A DNA stretch of 64,000 nt from Methanogenium sp. (GTDB lineage Archaea > Halobacteriota > Methanomicrobia > Methanomicrobiales > Methanomicrobiaceae): contig JAUVCV010000002.1 in assembly GCA_030595665.1 (NCBI GenBank), forward strand, positions 48,486-112,485, written 5' to 3'. Below are positions 44,607 to 52,165 of the stretch, in pieces. A program made the position numbers and the translations under genes. Positions within the stretch are counted from its first letter, which is position 1. Each line of letters opens with the position of its first letter. The notes beneath the pieces are model-generated. The model saw only the letters and a program-made list of their open reading frames with translations. It made no database searches and was not told where the DNA came from.

Positions 44607-45088
44607 TTGGGGCTCATCGGTTATATTATGTCGTGCTGTTCCACATGAAATTATGTGCCGATAAACGGACAAAACACTACATCATTATGCCGGTCGGACT
44701 TGTTTCTGTATGCCCGACAATTCAGAAAGAACATGATCACGGCAAAAAATACAGGGAGAATTCAGGGTAGATACTCATAAGAAACAATTTATGGCGGGTT
44801 TTAATGGTTGACCCCTTATTCAGAAACACAAATTCTGACATTTCTGCACGCGTATATGCCCATTCCGATGATAGTCTGCGACAGGCCCCGGCCCGCACTG
44901 TGTCAGCCGGGCCATCATATCAGGGGCGCACCGCAGGAGAGAGTAACATAAACCACATCCGAAAGTGAGAGGATCCGGAATGAAGATGAACAGACGTCCT
45001 GTCTCTCTCCAAAGTGATACTAAAATAGGAATTCTGTGTGGATAGCAGACCTATTCATATAACCCTGGCATTTCCCTGCGACAAATCA
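44607..45088. other. ~480-bp spacer with a GC-rich hairpin, no protein gene seen
   Basis: No convincing coding frame. A GC-rich island at ~44885-44995 contains the hairpin GGCCCG (44890-44895) / CGGGCC (44908-44913) with a 12-base loop and further purine-rich sequence. This is unlike the AT-rich flanks and could be a small RNA. Confidence 0.4.
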
Positions 45089-45096
45089 TTTATATA
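45089..45096 (+). promoter_or_regulatory. consensus TATA box of the small internal-repeat protein
   Basis: TTTATATA matches the methanogen box A exactly and lies about 33 bases before the preferred ATG (45129), predicting a very short leader and strong transcription. Confidence 0.7.
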
Positions 45097-45128
45097 TTTT
45101 GGTGCAGCAGCAAGGAATGGTGAGAAAC

Positions 45129-45320
45129 ATGATCTGTATGGGATATGCAAACATTTCAAGTGAAAACAGTGAAAAGCTGAAGGCAATTGAAAAAGAGATG
45201 GGCGTCACCCTTCTGGCATATGAAGTTCCAACCTACTCTAAACTGAATGAAGACGACCTGAAAAAAATTAATGGCCTTGAAAAAGATCTGGGCATGTCAC
45301 TGGTTGCGTACGAAGTGTGA
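45129..45320 (+). CDS. 63-residue protein made of two similar halves
   Basis: The start is chosen at MICMGYANISSE because GGTGA lies five bases upstream and the TATA box predicts transcription starting near 45118; ATG at 45117 is an alternative. The two halves share a pattern: LKAIEKEMGVTLLAYEV and INGLEKDLGMSLVAYEV. It is probably a small alpha/beta protein duplicated internally. No family recognised. A perfect TATA box and isolated position suggest an abundant protein. Confidence 0.65.
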   Translation: MICMGYANISSENSEKLKAIEKEMGVTLLAYEVPTYSKLNEDDLKKINGLEKDLGMSLVAYEV

Positions 45321-45950
45321 TTTGGCCCGATTCATTTTTTTAGAGAGGCTCACGCATTTCTTTGTCTGGTTGTGCTCACGGCCCCTCTCAGGAGTATATA
45401 CAATTTGTCTGGTGCCAATGCAAGTCCGGACAGAGACTCCCCATCATCCTGATTTGGGGGAGACCGTGATCTACAATGCTGATTACGATAAATTCACATT
45501 CCGGATGGCAAAATACATAGATTTTAGCTTCCTCCGGGAATCCAGATAAAAGGATTAGCAGACCTGCAATTAGGCAAGGTGCAACCCCCTCCGGGGAAAG
45601 GAATTCCACATCACCCACACATACACGATTATGACAGGAACGCATGATGCCACCCTGAGCCAACCGTTCAGATAGAGATTAAAGACAGGCACCTAAGAGG
45701 ATACCTAAGGATTAATCATATGCAGCAGATATCATATGCAGCAGATACTAAATCATGGAATTGTTTCCGGTTGTACCATATATTTCTGTTTTTTTCCAAA
45801 AAATCACCGTATTCCTACTAATATGAAAGATATAGCGTGAAAGTACCATCCGGGAATACAAAGGAATTGAAAACAGCACATTTTAGCCATTTAAAGCCAA
45901 AAATTCCGGATTTAAGGACAATCAGCCATTTTTCAACCTCCACCGTCCAG
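45321..45950. other. ~630-bp spacer, no clear gene
   Basis: Open frames here are short and poorly coding. One plus-strand stretch (45420-45549, reading TVIYNADYDKFTFRMAKY) could be a gene remnant but has no start or recognisable family. A 16-base tandem repeat (catatgcagcagatat) lies at 45717-45748. Confidence 0.4.
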
Positions 45951-45952
45951 CA

Positions 45953-45963
45953 TAAATATAAAT
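45953..45963 (+). promoter_or_regulatory. TATA box of the six-gene small-protein operon
   Basis: taaatataaat lies ~32 bases before the ATG at 45990, in an AT-rich stretch that contrasts with the following genes. Confidence 0.6.
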
Positions 45964-45989
45964 AGAATAGCCCCGTGATCCGTCAACGT

Positions 45990-46430
45990 ATGGAAGGGAT
46001 GGAGTTAATAATTCAGACACGGGCATTTCCCAGTCATGGGCGGGCCCGGGTTCATGAATCGGTATTGCCTTTTCTTGGGGTAAAAGAAGGGGAAGCCATT
46101 GAGGTAAAAAAATTACCTTTTATTGAAAATGAAAAACCGAAACAGATCACCGTCAGCATCTACGCTGATGCAATGGTCGAAAAAGGGGTGATACGAATAA
46201 GTCCGGAAGACATCGCAAAACTTGCTGCAAAAGAGGGCGAAGCAGTCAACGTGCAGCGAAAAGTTCCGATAACAGAAGCTATCGGTATAAAGGCAGGCAA
46301 GACAGGAAAGGCAGTCAAAGAAGGAGCCACTCATATGGGGGAGAGTATCGAAAAAGGTGCGAAAGATGTTGGCGCAAAGATCATGCCGGGTAAAGAAAAA
46401 GATGAACCCGAAACCAAGCCAGAGGAGTGA
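45990..46430 (+). CDS. hypothetical beta-barrel-like protein, gene 1 of six-gene operon
   Basis: 146 residues; the ATG is chosen from the TATA spacing, with another at 45999. Two similar segments, ARVHESVLPFLGVKEGEAIE and GVIRISPEDIAKLAAKEGEA, each resemble half of a double-psi beta-barrel as in the Cdc48 N-domain or AbrB-like folds. A Lys/Glu-rich, Gly-spaced amphipathic tail follows (GIKAGKTGKAVKEGATHMGE). Function unknown. First gene of a tight cluster with the next start nine bases after its stop. Confidence 0.7.
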   Translation: MEGMELIIQTRAFPSHGRARVHESVLPFLGVKEGEAIEVKKLPFIENEKPKQITVSIYADAMVEKGVIRISPEDIAKLAAKEGEAVNVQRKVPITEAIGIKAGKTGKAVKEGATHMGESIEKGAKDVGAKIMPGKEKDEPETKPEE

Positions 46431-46438
46431 GCGGGAAA

Positions 46439-46840
46439 ATGGCCACAGAGTCATTTACTCTTGAATGGTGGTTATGGTTTCAGTCACTTTTATGGGTCAT
46501 ACTCGTCTTAATCGGTCTGATCATTCTGTATTACATCATCAAGGAGATGCACGATGCAAAAGTGACACCCCGACTCGCGGAGATTGAACTGGAGAAGGAG
46601 AAACTGCAGTTGATGAAACTCGATTATGCCCACAGGGGTCAGCCATTCTTCCGGGTGCCACCGGAAAAACTGGAGGAGATCAACATCATTGAACAGGAAA
46701 ATCAGAGACTGGAAGCCGACATCTTCGCAAAACAGAGCGCTGTTGACCAGAGAATCCAGCGGCTGGAAAATTCGGTGAAGAGCACAAAGCTGGATCATAT
46801 GGTTGAGAAAATAAAGGACGAGGAAAGAAAAATCAGGTGA
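46439..46840 (+). CDS. membrane-anchored coiled-coil protein, gene 2 of six-gene operon
   Basis: 133 residues from MATESFTLEWW; GAGGAG lies 12 bases upstream, inside the previous gene's end. One membrane helix (~14-36, LLWVILVLIGLIILYYIIKE) is followed by a long charged coiled coil (~50-133: AEIELEKEKLQLMKLD..., ENQRLEADIFAKQSAVDQRI). The topology predicts a cytoplasmic coiled coil. No family recognised. Confidence 0.75.
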   Translation: MATESFTLEWWLWFQSLLWVILVLIGLIILYYIIKEMHDAKVTPRLAEIELEKEKLQLMKLDYAHRGQPFFRVPPEKLEEINIIEQENQRLEADIFAKQSAVDQRIQRLENSVKSTKLDHMVEKIKDEERKIR

Positions 46841-46846
46841 TGAATG

Positions 46847-47152
46847 ATGTATGAAACAGAAGGTTATGGGAGAGTAAAAAAGCCCTCATTTACCGAATCA
46901 CTGGCATCAGTCCCACATACTATAAGCAGTAATCTGCCATCGATGGATACGAGGCTGGGCACGTACTTTGATGCCCACATGACATCTCTCATCTCAGAGT
47001 GGGGACTTGTTACACAGTTTACCTTCGAAGGTCTTGAACACCGCCTCGATGTGGTCAGTACAGAGATTGGTAACCTGGAGAAAGAGAAGCTCACCCTTAA
47101 AGACAGGGCATCTGCCTTTGAACAGGCCCTGCGTGAAATGGAGGAGAAATAA
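46847..47152 (+). CDS. small coiled-coil protein with Y/F-D-x-x-M...EW motif, gene 3 of six-gene operon
   Basis: 101 residues. The core reads GTYFDAHMTSLISEWGLVTQ (~39-58) followed by a coiled coil (LEHRLDVVSTEIGNLEKEKL). The same core appears in the next two genes. Soluble. It overlaps the next start by one base (TAATG). Confidence 0.75.
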   Translation: MYETEGYGRVKKPSFTESLASVPHTISSNLPSMDTRLGTYFDAHMTSLISEWGLVTQFTFEGLEHRLDVVSTEIGNLEKEKLTLKDRASAFEQALREMEEK

Positions 47153-47376
47153 TGCCAGGGTTTGACGATTATATGAATACCTATCTTGACCGCAGGATGA
47201 AGAATATCGTCGAAGAGTGGAACTTGGGCACGATGACAGATTTCGGAGATTATCTGGTTCGTCTGCGCTCAGTCGAGGCAGAAATACTGGAAATGGGGGA
47301 TTTCACGCACGAAGCTAAAGAAAAACTCACAAATATGGAAGAGAGACTTGAGAAAGTCAGGGAGGAAAAACAATGA
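47152..47376 (+). CDS. small coiled-coil protein with YLDRRM...EW motif, gene 4 of six-gene operon
   Basis: 74 residues. The core is MNTYLDRRMKNIVEEWNLGT (~8-27), then YLVRLRSVEAEILEMG and a C-terminal coiled coil. It is clearly related to genes 3 and 5 and is the minimal version of the module. Its stop overlaps the next start (ATGA). Confidence 0.75.
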   Translation: MPGFDDYMNTYLDRRMKNIVEEWNLGTMTDFGDYLVRLRSVEAEILEMGDFTHEAKEKLTNMEERLEKVREEKQ

Positions 47377-47714
47377 CTCCGGTTGAGATTCTCCTGACAA
47401 TCATCGTCATCGCACTCATCGCATTCATTCTCTATTACTACTTCAAAGGGTCAGCCGGGCATGTGTCAATAAGCCGCCCGGTGGAAAGCCGGGTGGACGA
47501 ATACCTGGACCGCCACTTTGAACATATGGTTGACGAATGGTCTCTGATGGATACATACCAGGTACGGACATTTCGCGAACACAATGACCCTGCACTCACA
47601 GATGAAGAAAAACGGATGGGTGGCCTGAAGGAGTTCAGGCATGAAATGACAGATACCCTTACAGGCCTGGAGGAACGCCTGAATGTTCTGGAAAGAGAAA
47701 CCCGCGGTGAATAG
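47373..47714 (+). CDS. membrane-anchored protein with YLDRHF...EW motif, gene 5 of six-gene operon
   Basis: 113 residues. An N-terminal membrane helix (ILLTIIVIALIAFILYYYFK, ~6-25) precedes the module VDEYLDRHFEHMVDEWSLMD (~41-60) and a terminal coiled coil (LTGLEERLNVLERETRGE). It combines the anchor of gene 2 with the module of genes 3 and 4. It overlaps gene 6 by 32 bases. Confidence 0.75.
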   Translation: MTPVEILLTIIVIALIAFILYYYFKGSAGHVSISRPVESRVDEYLDRHFEHMVDEWSLMDTYQVRTFREHNDPALTDEEKRMGGLKEFRHEMTDTLTGLEERLNVLERETRGE

Positions 47715-48006
47715 CGGAGTTCATGAGCAGGAACCATTCTACTCACGCCTGAAAGGGGACATCCCTTCACTCCGAAAACAAGGCGAACCTCCGCAGAAGG
47801 ACCCCACATCCTTTTCAAAGCATTACTGCGATCTCTGCAACGGCACCTTTCCCCTCACCGGATTACGCCAGTGTACGCTCTGCGGCAGATGGGCCTGTTC
47901 GTCATGCTGGACGCAGGAATTCTATGTCTGCAACTCCTGCTATGGCACATATAAACTCCATATTCAGCCATCACTGCATTCTGATTCAGCCGAAAACAAG
48001 GAATAA
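47683..48006 (+). CDS. zinc-ribbon/RING-like small protein, gene 6 of six-gene operon
   Basis: 107 residues. Eight cysteines occur as four CxxC pairs: CDLC, CTLC, CSSC, CNSC (~46-86), a spacing like that of treble-clef or RING/FYVE-type zinc domains. The N-terminal 40 residues are charged and Pro-rich. Its start lies within gene 5 in another frame. It could be the interaction or regulatory subunit of the cluster. No family assigned. Confidence 0.7.
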   Translation: MFWKEKPAVNSGVHEQEPFYSRLKGDIPSLRKQGEPPQKDPTSFSKHYCDLCNGTFPLTGLRQCTLCGRWACSSCWTQEFYVCNSCYGTYKLHIQPSLHSDSAENKE

Positions 48007-48103
48007 CAGACTGACGGGCATCTCATATTCAGACTGTTTTCTTTCAATACACCGGAAAAAATTGCATCAGGCTCCTTCACAGCTACCCAATTGATGCACA
48101 CGT

Positions 48104-48814
48104 TCACCCGGAGTGCACACAGAACAGTTCACAGTTTCTGCAATGATTAACTACCTTTTTTTGCGTGTTGTCAGGATTACGGGAAGCAGCTGACGCCTTG
48201 TCAGTATCCATCCGGGAGAGGCACCGCTCACGGTTGTACTGTCCGCCGGGAAATGCTTCCTGCGGACAGTGTTTCTGACACGGCCGGCCGCATTCGATAC
48301 AGGGCGACGGGCATTCATGAAACGACAGCGCCTCCGCTTCAAGGTCTGTCCATAACGCCCGAAACCGTATCCGCGGCCCAAAACCAGGTACAATAACCAG
48401 ATTATTCCTCCCGAATACACCCAGACCGGCGAGCACTGCTGCATCTTTCAGGTAGATACCACCAGCAGATACTTCATAGGGAATATCATGCGCCTCCCGG
48501 CCGTGTGCCTCACGAAGCCACCGTGAGAGTGCAGTCGTCATCCCGTACAGCATCCGGTCTCCGGGCGTGCTTCTTCCCTCCTCCCACCAGTCCATCTCCG
48601 GGTGGTCCGGGTCGTGATAGAGCCCGAGCACAACGACTGAACCGGAATCCTGGGCAAGCCCATGGGGCCCGGCACTCTGTGCAGATGGGCAGTCAGTGAG
48701 CAGGCGTGCCGGAACAACACCTGATACACTTGCACCGAGAGTGAGGGCTCTCGCAAGGAGTGCGTCCATGATCCAACGGTCTCGTTCTTCCACCGGTGTA
48801 TCTTTCGGTTTCAT
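48104..48814 (-). CDS. epoxyqueuosine reductase (QueG)-like iron-sulfur protein
   Basis: 236 residues, shorter than bacterial QueG (~350). The corrinoid-fold part has GGIYLKDAAVLAGLGVFGRN and IRFRALWTDLEAE, as in QueG. The 4Fe-4S pair is CPSPCIECGRPCQKHCPQEA and the late cysteines are NHCRNCELFCVHSG. Short archaeal relatives are not proven queuosine enzymes, so the substrate is open. Convergent with the six-gene operon. Confidence 0.8.
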   Translation of the reverse strand: MKPKDTPVEERDRWIMDALLARALTLGASVSGVVPARLLTDCPSAQSAGPHGLAQDSGSVVVLGLYHDPDHPEMDWWEEGRSTPGDRMLYGMTTALSRWLREAHGREAHDIPYEVSAGGIYLKDAAVLAGLGVFGRNNLVIVPGFGPRIRFRALWTDLEAEALSFHECPSPCIECGRPCQKHCPQEAFPGGQYNRERCLSRMDTDKASAASRNPDNTQKKVVNHCRNCELFCVHSG

Positions 48815-49073
48815 ATCACATCCCTGACAGAGATTACATCAGTCTTTTTGGTGAATAAATGTGTGTGTTGAAGAGCGAAACTGCACATGAGAATACCTGT
48901 AATGGCCCTCTTAGGGACTTCTTTTTCAAACGGTGAATTCGGTGGTTGTGTATTCCTGAAAAACGGGAAATCCATTCCATCTAAATTCCTGATGAATAGC
49001 ATCCCTGACAGGGAAAACAAAACAGAGACAAAAAAACAGAAGCATCTATTCAGGGGGGAAAGAGAAGGAACGT

Positions 49074-49285
49074 GTGAACTACCCCTAAGCTAAAGTCTTA
49101 GTGGCTTCCTGCTTCATACCCCAAACTAATGTTCATCAGTCCACAGGCCCTACCCCTCGTCCCGAGGGTGAAACAATTGCTTGGTTATCGCAACTGGGTA
49201 ATACCGCATTAGTGTTAAATGATTTAACTCTATCGGTAACTACGCTTACATCCCCTTGGCTAAAGACCAAGGGGATTTACGCTTA
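49074..49285 (-). mobile_element. solo IS200/IS605-type element: omega-RNA-like right end plus left-end palindrome, no tnpA or tnpB
   Basis: On the minus strand the segment ends with GAAGCC, a short stem (CTAAG/CTTAG around 49086-49101) and GGGGTAGTTCAC (49074-49085). This is the 3' scaffold hallmark of TnpB omega-RNA right ends. Its other end is a perfect 8-bp-stem palindrome (49252-49259 / 49267-49274) with loop TCTTTAG, flanked by the direct repeat tacgctta (49241-49248, 49278-49285). Only ~210 bases separate the ends and no transposase fits between, so this is a PATE/MITE-like derivative or a stand-alone guide RNA. Confidence 0.65.
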
Positions 49286-49298
49286 ATTTATAAAAAAC

Positions 49299-49520
49299 CT
49301 AATCATCCCCACCAGAGTCTTCGAAGAATTTCATTCCCATCGGGGCATGCTGCCCTACTTCCTTGTAGAAGTATTTCACGTACACCGGGTCTGAATCCTC
49401 AATCGACTGCTGGATGGTCCGCACCAGCCAGGTGGGCAGAACCTCATTTTTGTCCAGCGAGTTCATAATCACAACAACTGCTTCATCTACATCTGTATTA
49501 TTTTTCCATCGGTATCCCAT
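49299..49520 (-). CDS. small hypothetical protein
   Basis: 73 residues, MGYRWKNNTDVDEAVVVIMN start, with a Trp and acidic tail. The coding pattern is good and it has its own AT-rich upstream region. No domain recognised. Just upstream, in transcription terms, of the IS605-type solo element. Confidence 0.55.
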   Translation of the reverse strand: MGYRWKNNTDVDEAVVVIMNSLDKNEVLPTWLVRTIQQSIEDSDPVYVKYFYKEVGQHAPMGMKFFEDSGGDD

Positions 49521-49679
49521 GACGCATCACCTGCTATCCTGATGCGGTATAATGTGAAAGTTCTATAAATAGGTAGCGGCGACTACGAGGAACCGGGAAA
49601 AAAGAGGAGAGGAACTGAGGCAATCAATCTCTGCCTGAAAATCAGGATCTCCAAAGAAGGAATTATCGTTTTGTGCCGG

Positions 49680-50204
49680 CTGGGATTCAGGGATGATTAC
49701 ACCATCGCCGTCAGGAAAGACTGGGCAGATGAAAACAATGTCAGCACAATAGAAGATCTTGTGCCGTATGCAGGGGAGATGATCTTCGGAAGCGATCTTG
49801 TCTTCCATGAACGCGAAGACGGCCTCCCGAGAATTGAGGAGGTATACAGCATCGCCTTCAAAGACGTAAAATCCATGTCGCCAACACTGGTGTATGAGGC
49901 AATCGCAAACAACCAGGTCAATGCGATTCCACCCTACACAACTAATTCACGGGTAGATTTGTATGATCTGCATACACTTGAAGACCCAAAGGCAGCGCTT
50001 CCACCCTATGAAACAATGATTGTGATGCGCGATGAAATCGCAGGAAATGAGAAAATCACAGCAACACTGCTCGTTCTTGAAGACATAATCGACACTGAAA
50101 CGATGCGCAGTCTCAATGCAGAGTTTGATATTGACAAACGTGACGCACGGGCAATCGCACGGGATTATCTTGTTTCTGAGGGACTGATTTTACTGAAGGA
50201 CTGA
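49680..50204 (+). pseudogene. truncated glycine betaine/choline ABC binding protein (OpuAC/OsmF), C-terminal half only
   Basis: The frame reads LGFRDDYTIAVRKDWADENN and continues with MSPTLVYEAIANNQVNAIPP, RVDLYDLHTLEDPKAALPPY and a normal C-terminus. These are typical of the second lobe of quaternary-amine binding proteins. The first lobe and the signal peptide are absent. No permease or ATPase is nearby. The break lies about 400 bases from the IS605-type element. It is a fragment unlikely to function. Confidence 0.75.
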
Positions 50205-50334
50205 TTTCGGATAGAATCATTCAGTCCAACCACTTTTACTCTTGTTCTTACCCGGGATGCACACGACGTATGATCAAAAGAAAAAAAACAGAACAGGACA
50301 TATGAACTTCCTGCAGAGGTGTCACAATCTCTGT

Positions 50335-51543
50335 TTAGTCAGTTATCCGGAAGAGTTTATCTCCGGGCCGTACCGGAACAGGAATTTTTATACCACAGTT
50401 CTCCCCTTTCCCGACCGATGGCACAGACTGGTGATTGATCTGGATTTCCTCTATAATGCTGTAGTATGCAGGCGTTTTTTTACCATATATCAGGATTTTA
50501 TCACCGACCGTTACCTCAGCCGCACGGATGGCAAATTCTGCCACCTGAATTTTTGAATAGTATTTCACTACTTCGCCACAGTAGCACTTTGCCTCTTTTG
50601 CGGCAGGACCACGGCTGATCCAGTCCGGATTCAGACCTTTGTAAAAACCCTCTGAAAACCCCCGGTTGTAAGTCTTTGCGAGTTCTTCTTTGAGCACGGC
50701 GCCAAACGTGGGGGTGAACTCTCCGGATTCGATGGCGTCAATGGCTCTCCGGTAACAGGAAACGGTTTTCTTCACATATTCAGGGGGCCGGATTCTGCCC
50801 TCTATTTTAAACGAACGGATGCCTGCCTCAATCAGTTCGGGAAGGATCTCAATCGAGCACAGATCCTTTGGACTGAGGACATAATTATGGCCCAGAATAT
50901 ACTCATTGTCCTCGTCTTCCACATCAGTAATCCTGTAGAGCCTCCGGCAGGGCTGTATGCACTGCCCCCGGTTTGCGGATTTTCCGAATGTTTCGCCGGA
51001 CAGAAAACACCTGCCGGATACACTCACACACATCGCACCGTGAACAAAGGTCTCTATCTCACAGTCCAGGTTGTCACGTTTCGCCTGTCTGCTGATGTCG
51101 GTGATGTCTTCCAGGGAGCACTCCCGTGCCAGAATAATCCGGGAAGCGCCCAGTTCTGCGTAGAACCTGAATGCCTGATAGTTTGAGACACTTGCCTGGG
51201 TTGATATATGAATTGGGATGTTTGCTTTTTTTGCCAGATGAAACACTGCCATATCCCAGCAGATGATGGCATCCACACCGGCATCGCCGGCAACTGCCAC
51301 TGCCTGCTCCACTTTTTTCAGTTCGTGATTGTAATAAATCGTATTGAGTGTCAGGTATCCCCTTGTATGGTGTTCATGCAGGTAACGCATGACACACGGC
51401 AGTTCATTTTGCTCAAAATTGCCGGCGTTATCCCGCATATTCATATGCTTCAAGCCAAAATAGACAGCATCCGCTCCATTCTCCACCGCTGTTTTCAGGC
51501 AGGACCAGTTGCCGGCAGGCGCCAGCAGTTCAGTTTTTGTCAT
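50335..51543 (-). CDS. peptidase U32 family protein
   Basis: 402 residues. The N-terminal ADAVYFGLKHMNMRDNAGNF and the family signature ETFVHGAMCVSVSGRC (~168-183) with following NRGQCIQPCR are diagnostic. A C-terminal beta-barrel extension follows (from ~320). Several U32 proteins are now known as RNA/tRNA or ubiquinone hydroxylases with Fe-S clusters rather than proteases; the cysteines here would support a cluster. Monocistronic. Confidence 0.9.
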   Translation of the reverse strand: MTKTELLAPAGNWSCLKTAVENGADAVYFGLKHMNMRDNAGNFEQNELPCVMRYLHEHHTRGYLTLNTIYYNHELKKVEQAVAVAGDAGVDAIICWDMAVFHLAKKANIPIHISTQASVSNYQAFRFYAELGASRIILARECSLEDITDISRQAKRDNLDCEIETFVHGAMCVSVSGRCFLSGETFGKSANRGQCIQPCRRLYRITDVEDEDNEYILGHNYVLSPKDLCSIEILPELIEAGIRSFKIEGRIRPPEYVKKTVSCYRRAIDAIESGEFTPTFGAVLKEELAKTYNRGFSEGFYKGLNPDWISRGPAAKEAKCYCGEVVKYYSKIQVAEFAIRAAEVTVGDKILIYGKKTPAYYSIIEEIQINHQSVPSVGKGENCGIKIPVPVRPGDKLFRITD

Positions 51544-52165
51544 GACTTCGTTTCACACACATGGAACAGTAATTGTATATTCATTCTGGTGGGAGTAGGA
51601 GATAATTATTGAATCTGTAGCTGACATTCCCTTCTCAGGTTTGCCCCTGCCCCCTTTCTCATCCGCACTTCACCACAGCATTATGCCGCATTTATCATCA
51701 AGTCTGCCTATCATGTCGGAAGATTCTGTCATTGTATATAGGGTAGGTGAATGATTTTTGTTGGGGATTATTTGCTATTTGTGAACCAGAACTCCAGTGC
51801 TTGCACCAGCCACCAACGCCGCCGGCAGCACATACCCTGCGTAATACCAGCCGGGATCAGGATACTGCGAAATACGGTAAGCGTTGCAGTGGAGACAACG
51901 GCAACAGCAGCCAACAAGAGTGACAATGTAACTCCAGAGGGATGCAGAACACATTGTTGCTGCCACTTCTGCCTGACCAACGCGGCAGACACCAAGTTTT
52001 CTCCCTGCAAACGGTCAACACCACACTGCCACTCACACAGGCGGCATGAACAATACCCTTTCCATACCTTCCGTTGGCGTGCGGCCCACTAAGAAGGTAT
52101 GGGAAAATTGAAAGAGCGTTTCTCATAAGCATGATCTATGACGGGAAAAAAAAGAGGGAGATAAC
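51544..52165. other. 620-bp spacer, possible decayed membrane-protein gene
   Basis: On the minus strand (about 51770-52010) one frame has a hydrophobic stretch (VTLSLLLAAVAVVSTATLTV). A different frame continues as YYAGYVLPAALVAGASTGVL. This looks like a small membrane protein broken by a frameshift. No family can be named. Confidence 0.35.

Noticed and set aside
45271..45663. Overlapping open frames on both strands after the small repeat protein
   Set aside because: No start signals, no family, mixed coding look; treated as spacer with a possible remnant.
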